Positions 7,548-16,200 of a stretch of 64,000 nt of DNA are shown here, piece after piece (positions within the stretch are counted from its first letter, which is position 1; each line of letters opens with the position of its first letter). The notes under the pieces are model-generated. The model was given only the letters and a program-made list of their open reading frames with translations, ran no database searches and was not told the origin of the DNA. Both the position numbers and the translations under genes were made by a program. This stretch comes from Flagellimonas lutaonensis (lineage in GTDB: Bacteria > Bacteroidota > Bacteroidia > Flavobacteriales > Flavobacteriaceae): assembly GCF_000963865.1 (NCBI RefSeq), contig NZ_CP011071.1:1058501-1122500 (forward strand), given 5' to 3'.

Positions 7548-8681
7548 ATGAAACTATTCGACGTATATCCGCTCTATGAGGTGACCCTGGTTTCCGCCAA
7601 GGGCATTGAGGTCATTGATGACAAGGGCAACATCTATTTGGATTTCTATGGAGGCCATGCCGTGATTTCCATCGGGCATTCACATCCACATTATGTAAAA
7701 CGGCTGAAAGACCAACTGGATAAAATAGCTTTTTACAGCAACTCGGTTCAAAATCCGCTGCAAAGGGAACTTGCCCAGAAGTTGGGCGAGCAATCGGGGT
7801 GTGAAGACTATGCGTTCTTTATGTGCAATTCTGGGGCCGAAGCGAACGAAAATGCATTGAAAATGGCTTCCTTCCATACGGGAAAGGCCAAGGTCATCGC
7901 CTTCAAGAACAGTTTTCACGGCCGTACTTCAGCAGCCGTGGCTGCCACAGATAATCCTAAAATCAATGCCCCGATCAATCAACAACAAAAAGTGGATTTT
8001 TTGCCTTTGAACAATTTCGAAGCTTTTGAAAAAACCATCGCCAAAGGCGACCATTGCGCCGTAATCTTGGAAGCCATCCAAGGGGTAGGCGGTTTGGATG
8101 AACCCACCACGGAATTCTACCAATTCATTGCCGAAAAGTGCAAGAAAAATGGGATTGTTTTAATTGCTGACGAGGTACAGTCTGGCTTTGGAAGAAGCGG
8201 CAAATTCTTCGCCTTTCAGCATCATGGGGTGACACCAGACATCATCTCAACCGCCAAAGGCATGGGCAATGGGTTTCCAGTTGGCGGAGTGCTTATACAT
8301 GAAAAATTCAAAGCTTCCTACGGATTGTTGGGCACCACTTTCGGCGGCAACCATTTGGCCTGTGCCGCCACTTTGGCCGTGCTGGAAGTGTTGCAAAACG
8401 AAAATCTAATTGAAAATGCCACTGCGCTCGGAACCTATTACAAAGAGAAAGCCCAAGAAATTCAACAAGTGAAACAGGTAAAAGGCCGGGGACTGATGTT
8501 GGGATTGGAGTTTGAACACGAGGTCAGCGAGCTCCGAAAAAAACTGATTTATAACCAGCATATGTTCACAGGTGGCTCGGCCAATAAAAATTTGTTGCGG
8601 TTTTTACCGGCATTGAACATAACAAAAGAACATATCGATATATTTTTTGAAAGATTGAAAAAAGAATTACTAACAACATAG
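7548..8681 (+). CDS. argD: N-acylornithine aminotransferase
   Basis: A pyridoxal-phosphate class III aminotransferase that converts the N-acylglutamate semialdehyde to N-acylornithine with glutamate as amino donor. Visible motifs are NSGAEANENALKMA for phosphate binding, ADEVQSGFGRSG with the cofactor-contacting aspartate, and STAKGMGNGFPVGG with the catalytic lysine. The 377-residue length fits ArgD. Its position between argC and the transcarbamylase makes the arginine role more likely than a general ornithine or GABA aminotransferase. The start at 7548 is 12 bases after a repeat end. The in-frame stop TAG lies right before the next repeat element. Confidence 0.92.
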   Translation: MKLFDVYPLYEVTLVSAKGIEVIDDKGNIYLDFYGGHAVISIGHSHPHYVKRLKDQLDKIAFYSNSVQNPLQRELAQKLGEQSGCEDYAFFMCNSGAEANENALKMASFHTGKAKVIAFKNSFHGRTSAAVAATDNPKINAPINQQQKVDFLPLNNFEAFEKTIAKGDHCAVILEAIQGVGGLDEPTTEFYQFIAEKCKKNGIVLIADEVQSGFGRSGKFFAFQHHGVTPDIISTAKGMGNGFPVGGVLIHEKFKASYGLLGTTFGGNHLACAATLAVLEVLQNENLIENATALGTYYKEKAQEIQQVKQVKGRGLMLGLEFEHEVSELRKKLIYNQHMFTGGSANKNLLRFLPALNITKEHIDIFFERLKKELLTT

Positions 8682-8682
8682 T

Positions 8683-8756
8683 GTCATTTCGAACGTATGT
8701 GAGAAATCTCAAGATCAATAAATAGATTTCTCCTCACTTCGTTCTGTCGAAATGAC
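8683..8756. repeat. Palindromic element with perfect 10-base termini between argD and argF'
   Basis: The ends GTCATTTCGA (8683-8692) and TCGAAATGAC (8747-8756) are perfect inverted repeats. Inside, GAGAAATCTC and AGATTTCTC are also inversely related. The element is 74 bases, starts 1 base after the argD stop and ends 9 bases before the next start, so it forms essentially the whole spacer. Confidence 0.75.
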
Positions 8757-8765
8757 TGAAAAAAT

Positions 8766-9707
8766 ATGAAACACTATCTATCCATACACGACATCGGCGA
8801 CCTGCAAACTACGGTCAACGAAGCCATTGCATTGAAAAAGAATCCGTATCAATTTGAACAATTGGGCCATCAAAAAACCATTTGCCTGTTGTTTTTCAAC
8901 AATAGCCTGCGCACCCGTTTGAGCACACAAAAGGCGGCCATGAACTTAGGTATGGAGGTCATGGTCATGAATTTTGGAAGTGAAGGTTGGCAATTGGAGT
9001 TTTCAGACGGTGCAGTAATGGATGGTGGCAAGGCCGAGCATATCAAGGAAGCCGCCCAAGTGGTGTCACAGTACTGTGACATTGTGGCCATACGTGCCTT
9101 TGCAGGGCTTTTGGACAAAAAAAAGGACGAGGCTGAAGAAGTGCTGAACGGATTCAAAAAATATGCTTCAATTCCCGTGGTGAACATGGAAAGCTCAGTG
9201 GCCCATCCGCTGCAGGCCTTGGCCGATACCATTACCATTGAAGAGCATAGAATAATTGAACGGCCCAAAGTGGTGCTGTCATGGGCACCCCATCCCAAAC
9301 CCCTGCCGCATGCAGTGCCAAATTCATTTGTGAACATGATGAGATTGCAAGAGGCCGAGTTCGTCATCACGCATCCGAAAGGGTACGAACTGAACCCTGA
9401 AGTAACAAAAGGCTGTAAAATTGTGCACAACCAACGCCAAGCCCTGGAAAATGCGAACTTTGTCTATGTCAAAAACTGGAGCAGCTATTCGGAGTACGGA
9501 AAAGTGCTGCACACAGATAAAAACTGGATGATGACGCAAGAAAAACTGGGCGATGCAAAATTCATGCACTGCCTACCCGTACGACGAAACGTGGTGGTCG
9601 AAGATGCCGTGTTGGACAGTCTGCAAAGCCTTGTCATCGAACAGGCCAATAACAGAACCTATGCTGCGCAAGTGGTTTTGAAAAGGATATTGGAGAATAT
9701 AAAATAA
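8766..9707 (+). CDS. argF': N-succinyl/N-acetylornithine carbamoyltransferase
   Basis: Transfers carbamoyl phosphate to an N-acylated ornithine to give N-acylcitrulline. The carbamoyl-phosphate motif appears as NNSLRTRLST (residues 45-54) instead of the STRTR of ordinary ornithine transcarbamylase, and the C-terminal HCLPVRRN motif is the N-acyl type. At residue 90 stands an alanine, in GGKAEHIKEA. From memory, the Bacteroides succinylornithine enzyme has Pro90 here and the Xanthomonas acetylornithine enzyme has Glu92, and replacing that Glu by Ala gives succinylornithine activity; this favours the succinyl substrate (inference, unaligned). The 313-residue length is normal. It sits after argD, as pathway order predicts. 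Confidence 0.88.
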   Translation: MKHYLSIHDIGDLQTTVNEAIALKKNPYQFEQLGHQKTICLLFFNNSLRTRLSTQKAAMNLGMEVMVMNFGSEGWQLEFSDGAVMDGGKAEHIKEAAQVVSQYCDIVAIRAFAGLLDKKKDEAEEVLNGFKKYASIPVVNMESSVAHPLQALADTITIEEHRIIERPKVVLSWAPHPKPLPHAVPNSFVNMMRLQEAEFVITHPKGYELNPEVTKGCKIVHNQRQALENANFVYVKNWSSYSEYGKVLHTDKNWMMTQEKLGDAKFMHCLPVRRNVVVEDAVLDSLQSLVIEQANNRTYAAQVVLKRILENIK

Positions 9708-9711
9708 AAAT

Positions 9712-9795
9712 GTCAGGTCGAGCGCAGTCGAGACCTAAATAAAGGGATTCCCGCCGAAGTCCATCCTGAGCGAAGACGAAGGGCGGGAATGACAA
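9712..9795. repeat. Palindromic repeats between argF' and argB
   Basis: AGGTCGAGCGCAGTCGAGACC (from 9715) is followed by ATTCCCGCC (9747-9755) paired with GGCGGGAAT (9782-9790) and the terminal GAC. Between the stem arms lies CATCCTGAGCGAAGACGAAG. The ATG in the terminal AATGAC is in frame with argB. Confidence 0.7.
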
Positions 9796-9797
9796 AA

Positions 9798-10574
9798 ATG
9801 GAAAAACTGAGTATCATAAAAATAGGAGGCAATATCATCGAAGATGAGACCCAGCTTCTGCAATTTCTTAAGCTGTTCGCTGCAATGGATAATCCAAAGA
9901 TATTGGTCCACGGTGGGGGCAAAAAAGCTTCTGAAATTTCCAAAAAACTGGGTATCGAACCCAAAATGCACAAAGGTCGCCGAATCACCGATGAAACTGC
10001 CCTTGATGTGGCCCTAATGGTCTATGGCGGGCTCGCCAATAAAAAAATTGTGGCGCGATTACAATCTTTGGGCTGCAACGCTCTGGGTATGAGCGGTGCA
10101 GACGGCAACACCATCAAAGCGCATAAACGACCTGTAAAGGAGATGGATTACGGCTTTGCTGGTGATGTGGACGGCATTAATGCCGATTTGATAACCAATC
10201 TTTTACATCTTGGGATCTCGCCCATTTTCTGTGCATTGACCCACGACCAAGAAGGGCAGTTGTTGAACACCAATGCCGACACCATTGCTTCCGAATTGGC
10301 GGTGGGATTGAGCGATGATTTTGAGGTAACATTGTATTACTGTTTTGAAATGAACGGGGTGCTGCGTGATGTTTCCGATAAGGGTTCGGTAATCAAAAAA
10401 ATCGATTCCACATCCTATCAAAAATTGATGTCCGATGGCATTATCAGTAATGGCATGCTCCCAAAACTGCACAACTGCTTCCACGCCCTGCAACATGGGG
10501 TGAACGAAGTAAGAATCGGTAATTTAGCCCTGTTTGAAAAAGGGAACCCCAATTATACAACGCTCACGTTATGA
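9798..10574 (+). CDS. argB: N-acylglutamate kinase
   Basis: Phosphorylates N-acylglutamate, second step of the acylated branch. An amino-acid kinase fold is seen: the glycine-rich KIGGNIIEDE near the N-terminus, LVHGGGKKASEI with the nucleotide loop, and a GMSGADGNTIKA block. The frame is open from an ATG at 9789 (MTKMEK), but those first codons are the end of a palindromic repeat (GGAATGACAAAA), so 9798 is the more natural start. The length, 258 residues from 9798, is normal. The stop overlaps the start of the next gene (ATGA at 10571-10574), the only junction of this operon without spacer. Confidence 0.93.
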   Translation: MEKLSIIKIGGNIIEDETQLLQFLKLFAAMDNPKILVHGGGKKASEISKKLGIEPKMHKGRRITDETALDVALMVYGGLANKKIVARLQSLGCNALGMSGADGNTIKAHKRPVKEMDYGFAGDVDGINADLITNLLHLGISPIFCALTHDQEGQLLNTNADTIASELAVGLSDDFEVTLYYCFEMNGVLRDVSDKGSVIKKIDSTSYQKLMSDGIISNGMLPKLHNCFHALQHGVNEVRIGNLALFEKGNPNYTTLTL

Positions 10575-11647
10575 CGCTAGATAAAGACACCTTGGCAAAA
10601 GAAGCCCTAGAATTGTTGAAAGAGCTGATATCCATTCCATCCTTTTCCGAAGAGGAAGACGGGACGGCAACCGCCATTGACAATTGGTTGGAAAAGTTTG
10701 GAGTTGATACCAAAAGGCAATACAACAACATTTATGCGTTCAACAAATACTATGATGAAAGCAAGCCCAATCTGCTGCTGAACTCACACCACGACACAGT
10801 GAAACCCAATTCCGCTTATACCAAAGACCCGTTCAATCCGCATATCGAGGATGGAAAATTGTACGGGCTGGGCAGCAACGACGCGGGTGGGGCTCTGGTT
10901 TCGTTGTTGGCGACTTTTGTCCACTTCTACGAGCGTCAAGACCTCAGCCATAATATCATCATGAGCGCCACGGCCGAAGAAGAGGATGCTGGTGACAAGA
11001 GTATTTCTGCTTTGCTGCCCATTCTTCCTGAAATAGATGTGGCCATTGTGGGCGAGCCCACCCAAATGCAATTGGCCATTGCTGAAAAGGGATTGGTAGT
11101 CTTTGAGGGAAAAGTGGAGGGCACGCCTTCGCATGCGGCACACCCGAATGACAACAATGCCATTTACAACACCATAGAGGTTTTGCAATGGTTCAAGAAT
11201 TACAGGTTTGAAAAAGTTTCGGAGGTCCTCGGGCCAGTGAAAATGACGGTCACCCAAATCAATGCGGGCAGCCAGCACAATGTGGTGCCAGGGCACGTTG
11301 ACCTTGTTATTGACACCCGTGTGAACGATTGTTATACCAACGAAGAGGTTTATGAAATCTTGAAAAAGGAAGCCCCTTGCAAACTGACGCCGCGTTCATT
11401 GAATTTGAGTAGTTCTTCGATTTCAATCAACCACCCTTTGGTGCAATCGGGCATTGCGCTGGGCAGGGAAACCTACGGTTCGCCAACATTATCCGATCAA
11501 GCAGAATTAAGCTGCCAATCGTTGAAATTGGGCCCTGGTGACAGCACGCGGTCGCACTCCGCCGATGAGTTTATTTATGTAGATGAGGTAATCGAGGGCG
11601 TTGGGCTGTATATTGATATTTTGGAGGGATTCTTATCAAAGAAATGA
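10571..11647 (+). CDS. argE: N-acyl-citrulline/ornithine deacylase (M20 peptidase family)
   Basis: An M20/ArgE-like zinc hydrolase that removes the acyl group from the pathway intermediate. In this lineage the natural substrate should be N-acylcitrulline, because the operon carries a transcarbamylase for acylated ornithine (inference). Metal-site motifs are visible: NSHHDTV around residues 72-78, LGSNDAGG with the bridging aspartate around 97-104, and TAEEEDAG with the catalytic and metal-binding glutamates around 137-144. The length of 358 residues is normal. It is translationally coupled to argB by the ATGA overlap and followed by a 77-base spacer before argH. Confidence 0.88.
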   Translation: MTLDKDTLAKEALELLKELISIPSFSEEEDGTATAIDNWLEKFGVDTKRQYNNIYAFNKYYDESKPNLLLNSHHDTVKPNSAYTKDPFNPHIEDGKLYGLGSNDAGGALVSLLATFVHFYERQDLSHNIIMSATAEEEDAGDKSISALLPILPEIDVAIVGEPTQMQLAIAEKGLVVFEGKVEGTPSHAAHPNDNNAIYNTIEVLQWFKNYRFEKVSEVLGPVKMTVTQINAGSQHNVVPGHVDLVIDTRVNDCYTNEEVYEILKKEAPCKLTPRSLNLSSSSISINHPLVQSGIALGRETYGSPTLSDQAELSCQSLKLGPGDSTRSHSADEFIYVDEVIEGVGLYIDILEGFLSKK

Positions 11648-11724
11648 GATATTGGACGTGAGGTTCTAGATTCCTCGTAATCAGTTCTTGCGTCTCACAT
11701 CGAAAATCAAACATCTAAAAAACA

Positions 11725-13011
11725 ATGAAACTCTGGGACAAAGGCTTTAGCACCGATAAAAAAATAGACCAATTCACCGTGGGCAATGACCGTGAGCTTG
11801 ATCTCGTTTTGGCAAAATACGATGTCATCGCCTCAAAGGCCCACGCGAAGATGCTGGGCAAGATGGGATTGATTTCCAAGGATGAATCCGATGCGTTGTT
11901 AAAGGAATTGGAGACCATTGGAAAATCCATCGCAAAAGGCAAGTTCACCATCGAGGATGATTTTGAGGACATGCACTCAAAAATCGAATTTCTGCTCACC
12001 AAGAGATTGGGCGATACGGGAAAGAAAATCCATACCGCACGTTCACGAAACGACCAAGTGTTGGTGGCCATGCAATTGTACCTCAAGGATGAACTGACCG
12101 AAATCAAGGCACAGGTCAAAACATTGTTTGATTTACTGCTGAAACTGGCCAAACAACACCAAAAGGTGCTGCTGCCAGGTTATACACATTTACAGCTAGC
12201 CATGCCCTCTTCGTTCGGACTCTGGTTTTCGGCCTATGCCGAGAGTCTGGTCGATGATCTCTACTTCGTACAAGCCGCCTACAAGGTTGCGGACCAAAAT
12301 CCGTTGGGGAGCGCCGCAGGGTATGGAAGCTCCTTCCCCATCGACCGAAGCTTCACCACCAAAGAAATGGGGTTCGAGACCCTCAAATACAATGTGGTCG
12401 CCGCCCAAATGGGCCGTGGAAAAGTCGAGAAGGCCACCGCTTTCGGTATTTCAAGCATCGCGGCCACGCTCTCAAAACTGGCGATGGACATCACGCTCTA
12501 CATGAGCCAGAACTTTGATTTTATCTCTTTCCCAAATGAACTGACCACGGGCAGCAGCATCATGCCCCATAAAAAGAATCCCGATGTGTTTGAATTGATC
12601 CGCGCCAAGTGCAACAAGATACAGGCCGTGCCCAATCAACTCACACTTATCACCAACAATCTGCCGAGCGGCTACCACCGGGACCTTCAGCTGGTCAAGG
12701 AAATCATCGTGCCTGCCTTGCAAGACATAAAGGCCTGTCTCGAGATGATGACCTTCAGTTTAAAGGAAATCAAGGTCAACAAAGACATTCTTGACGACCC
12801 AAAGTACGACTACCTCTTCAGTGTCGATACGCTGAACGAGATGGTCAAAAGCGGTATGCCCTTTCGTGATGCCTACAAGACCATGGGACAGGCCATTGAA
12901 AACGGCAATTTTAAACCGAAAAAGGACATCAAACATACCCATAAGGGCAGTTTAGGGAATTTGTGTTTGGATGAGATCAAAGCAAAAATGCAGAAGGCTT
13001 TAAAACCCTAA
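11725..13011 (+). CDS. argH: Argininosuccinate lyase
   Basis: Splits argininosuccinate to arginine and fumarate, the final step. The fumarase/aspartase superfamily signature TTGSSIMPHKKNPDVFELIR lies around residues 273-292, and HTARSRNDQV near residue 100 is the second conserved region; HLQ in PGYTHLQLAMP completes the active site. The length of 428 residues is slightly short but normal for the Bacteroidota form. It is the last gene of the operon. The spacer before it does not carry the clear GTCAT palindrome of the other gaps, only a TCTCACATC-type AT-rich tail. After the stop another repeat-like inverted stretch begins. Confidence 0.95.
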   Translation: MKLWDKGFSTDKKIDQFTVGNDRELDLVLAKYDVIASKAHAKMLGKMGLISKDESDALLKELETIGKSIAKGKFTIEDDFEDMHSKIEFLLTKRLGDTGKKIHTARSRNDQVLVAMQLYLKDELTEIKAQVKTLFDLLLKLAKQHQKVLLPGYTHLQLAMPSSFGLWFSAYAESLVDDLYFVQAAYKVADQNPLGSAAGYGSSFPIDRSFTTKEMGFETLKYNVVAAQMGRGKVEKATAFGISSIAATLSKLAMDITLYMSQNFDFISFPNELTTGSSIMPHKKNPDVFELIRAKCNKIQAVPNQLTLITNNLPSGYHRDLQLVKEIIVPALQDIKACLEMMTFSLKEIKVNKDILDDPKYDYLFSVDTLNEMVKSGMPFRDAYKTMGQAIENGNFKPKKDIKHTHKGSLGNLCLDEIKAKMQKALKP

Positions 13012-13013
13012 CG

Positions 13014-13072
13014 GCTCCCCGCCCTTGTCAGGGAGGGGTGGTTCCGACTTTGGCGGAGGCGGAGTATCGTTA
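13014..13072. repeat. Repeat-like inverted sequence after argH
   Basis: GGCTCCCCGCCCTTGTCAGG followed by GAGGGGTGG forms an imperfect CCCC...GGGG palindrome, resembling the CTCCCC-type units at 3993 and 7368. A GGCGGAGGCGGAG stretch follows. It may also act as a transcript end for the arginine operon, though no T-run follows directly. Confidence 0.5.
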
Positions 13073-13256
13073 GGTCAAATGGCGCCAATGGCCAGTACCA
13101 AAGTATTTTTTTGGAACCTATGGCATTCTTTGATAATTTTCAAGTCATTGTTTCGGTATTTTTTATGAAAAGAAGGTCTTGGAACCCGTTGATTGCCAAT
13201 AATCACAAAATAATTTGGTGTATATATCGTTTGAACAGAACACCAAACACTAACAC

Positions 13257-16200
13257 ATGGCAAAACCATTACGCTGCCTTTTACTTCTTTTTTCAACTTT
13301 CCAACTATTTTCGCAGACCCCTGTTCCAGATGTTAATTTTGAGCAATTTTTAGTCGATGAGGGCATTGACAGCAACGGATTGACCGGTGATATTCTCAAT
13401 GCCGATGCGGCCGCGGTGACCAATTTAAATATAACGGTGAACACCATTACCGATTTTACGGGGCTTGAAGCCTTTGTAAATCTTATTACCTTGAACGCTG
13501 GCCGCAATCAGTTCGCCACCCTACCATTAAATACCCTCACCGCATTGGAAGAATTGGTTTTTGATGACAATGATGCACTGGCATCGTTGGATCTCTCGAA
13601 CAACACTGCATTGCGCATTCTTGAATTGGATAGCTATATTCCAGGTCTTGTGCCGCACCCGCCAATCACTGTTTTAGATTTATCGAATAACATAAATCTA
13701 GAAGATTTGACCATTGGTTATATGGTGAACATCGATGATCTTATATTACCTGAAACTGCAAGCTTGACCGATATCGACATCAACCAAGTTCGGGAAGATG
13801 ACCTAAATTTTTCAAAGCTATCAGGCCTCGAAAATCTGCGGATTCGCGGAAGCGCGGCCGTTAATCCTGTTACCATTACCTTGCCCGATGAAAAAACGGT
13901 ATTGAAATCACTTTCCATTTCAGCAATCAATTTAGATACCGTAGACGTGTCAGAATTCATTGCTCTTGAAAACCTGTATTTGTTCGTCACCAATGTGCAG
14001 ACCCTTTTACTGCCCGCAACCAATACATTGACAGATATAGACATAAACAACCATCGAATCACCAATATTTCCTTTGTCAATCAACCCGGACTGATCAATT
14101 TGGAACTGAACAGCATTGAAAATGGTCTTGGCCCGCTCGTCGTAGATTTAAGTCAAAATCTTGCCTTGGAAGACCTTGATTTATCCAATAATGAGATGAC
14201 ATCTATCGACATCGTGAACAATGTCAACCTAACAGATTTGGACCTGGGCAGCAATGAACTGACCACTTTAGACATAACTTCAAATGTTCTACTTGAAGAT
14301 GTAAATGTTAACCGAAACCAATTGACCACATTGGATTTATCACAGAATCCGTTATTGGAGCGATTGAACATCAGTTACAATCAATTTCCTGGTTTGGACG
14401 TCACCAACAACCCTGAATTGGGCTCATTGATCATCAGCAACAACCTTTTCACGGGAACAGGTTTGGATCTTACGCAAAACCCCCAACTCTATTATATAGA
14501 TTGCTCCTTTAACCAAATTCAATCGTTGAATATCACCCAAAACACAAATTTGGCAAGCTTTATTGGCAATAACAACCTATTTTCCGGTACCGATATCATG
14601 GACCAATTTTACAACATACAGGCCGCACGTGGCGGTATTTATGCCTCTCAGCTGCTATATGTCCATTTTAATAATCTTTCTGGGAGAATCCCAGATTTTG
14701 CCGGCCTAATCAATCCCAATACCAATTATTTCAGGTTGCGTTTCAACGACAATAATTTCGAGTTTGGTGATTTTGAGGATGACCACGCTGAGTATGTATT
14801 CAATATGTCGGCAACCAACACTTTCAGTAGTACAGAGCTGCCCATCATGACCGAGTATCATTACGCTCCCCAAGCCAAGGTCAACAACATTGAAAACTTC
14901 ACGAGAAATGCTGGTGAAGACATCACCCTGACCACCATTGTGCGTGGTAGCCAGAACCATTACCAATGGTTCAAAGATGGTATGCCCTTGGCAGGTGCCC
15001 CCGATAGCCCAGAATTGGTATTGATCGAATTGGATGACTGTGATGCCGGTGTCTATTACTGTGAGATAACCAGTGATCTTGTGCCTTTTGAAAACGCAAA
15101 TCCACCGGGCACCGATGGCAAAAACCTGTTGTTGGTTCGAAACGACATCTCGCTGAACATCAACGTCAACAAGACGTGTGCATCCCTAATAAACCCATTG
15201 AACGCTGCTACCGATGTGCCTGTGACCACTGGCCTAACTTGGCGAGAAAACCCAAGTGCTTGCAGTTATATCTTGACCGTGGGCACCGCAACCGGAGCTT
15301 CAGATGTTGTGCCCGCTACCAATGTGGGCAAAGTGGAAACGTTCAACTTTGACACCGACCTAGCTTTCAACACAACTTATTTTGTTAATATCACGCCCGT
15401 TTTTTCAGATGGAAGTTTGGGCGGATGCACCGAAGAATCATTTACCACGGGCAGTGATTATGTAGTACCCGATTGCACCTCCCTGGTATCACCCGAAAAC
15501 GGTGCTCTCGATGTTGCCATTGATACCGATGTTTCATGGAACCACGCCAATGGTGCCGACGCGTATCGAATAACTATCGGCACAACCACTGGCAACAACG
15601 ATATTCTTGACAATTTTGACGTGGGCAACGTAACCACATATGATCTACCCACCGATCTGCCTGAAAACACCGAAATCTATGTAACGGTGACACCTTATAA
15701 TGTTGCTGGGGGTGCCATGGACTGTACCGAGGAAAGCTTTACCACAACCAATGTGGCGACCGTGCCAAGTTGTACAACACTTTCAAATCCTGCAAACGGT
15801 TCGGCAGACGTGCCATGGGATACTGATGTAACATGGAACGCAATAACAGAAGCTACAGGTTACAGGTTGACCGTTGGTACTTCTTCGGGAGCAAACGATA
15901 TTCTGAACAATTTCGATGTGGGCAATGTGACCACCTACGATTTGCCCAGTGACCTACCACATGGAACAACAATCTATGTTTTGACAACCCCCTACAATAC
16001 TGTAGGCGATGCAGTAGGATGCAGCGAAGAAAGCTTCACCACAGACCTTGCTTCCACTGTGGCCTGCGTACGATTGATCAATCCATTAAATGGTGCGACC
16101 AACGTTTCCGTGACGACCGACTTGACATGGGAAACCGAACCTATTGCCGATGGGTACCGTTTAACAGTGGCAACTTCATCGGGCGGCAATGATATTTTGA

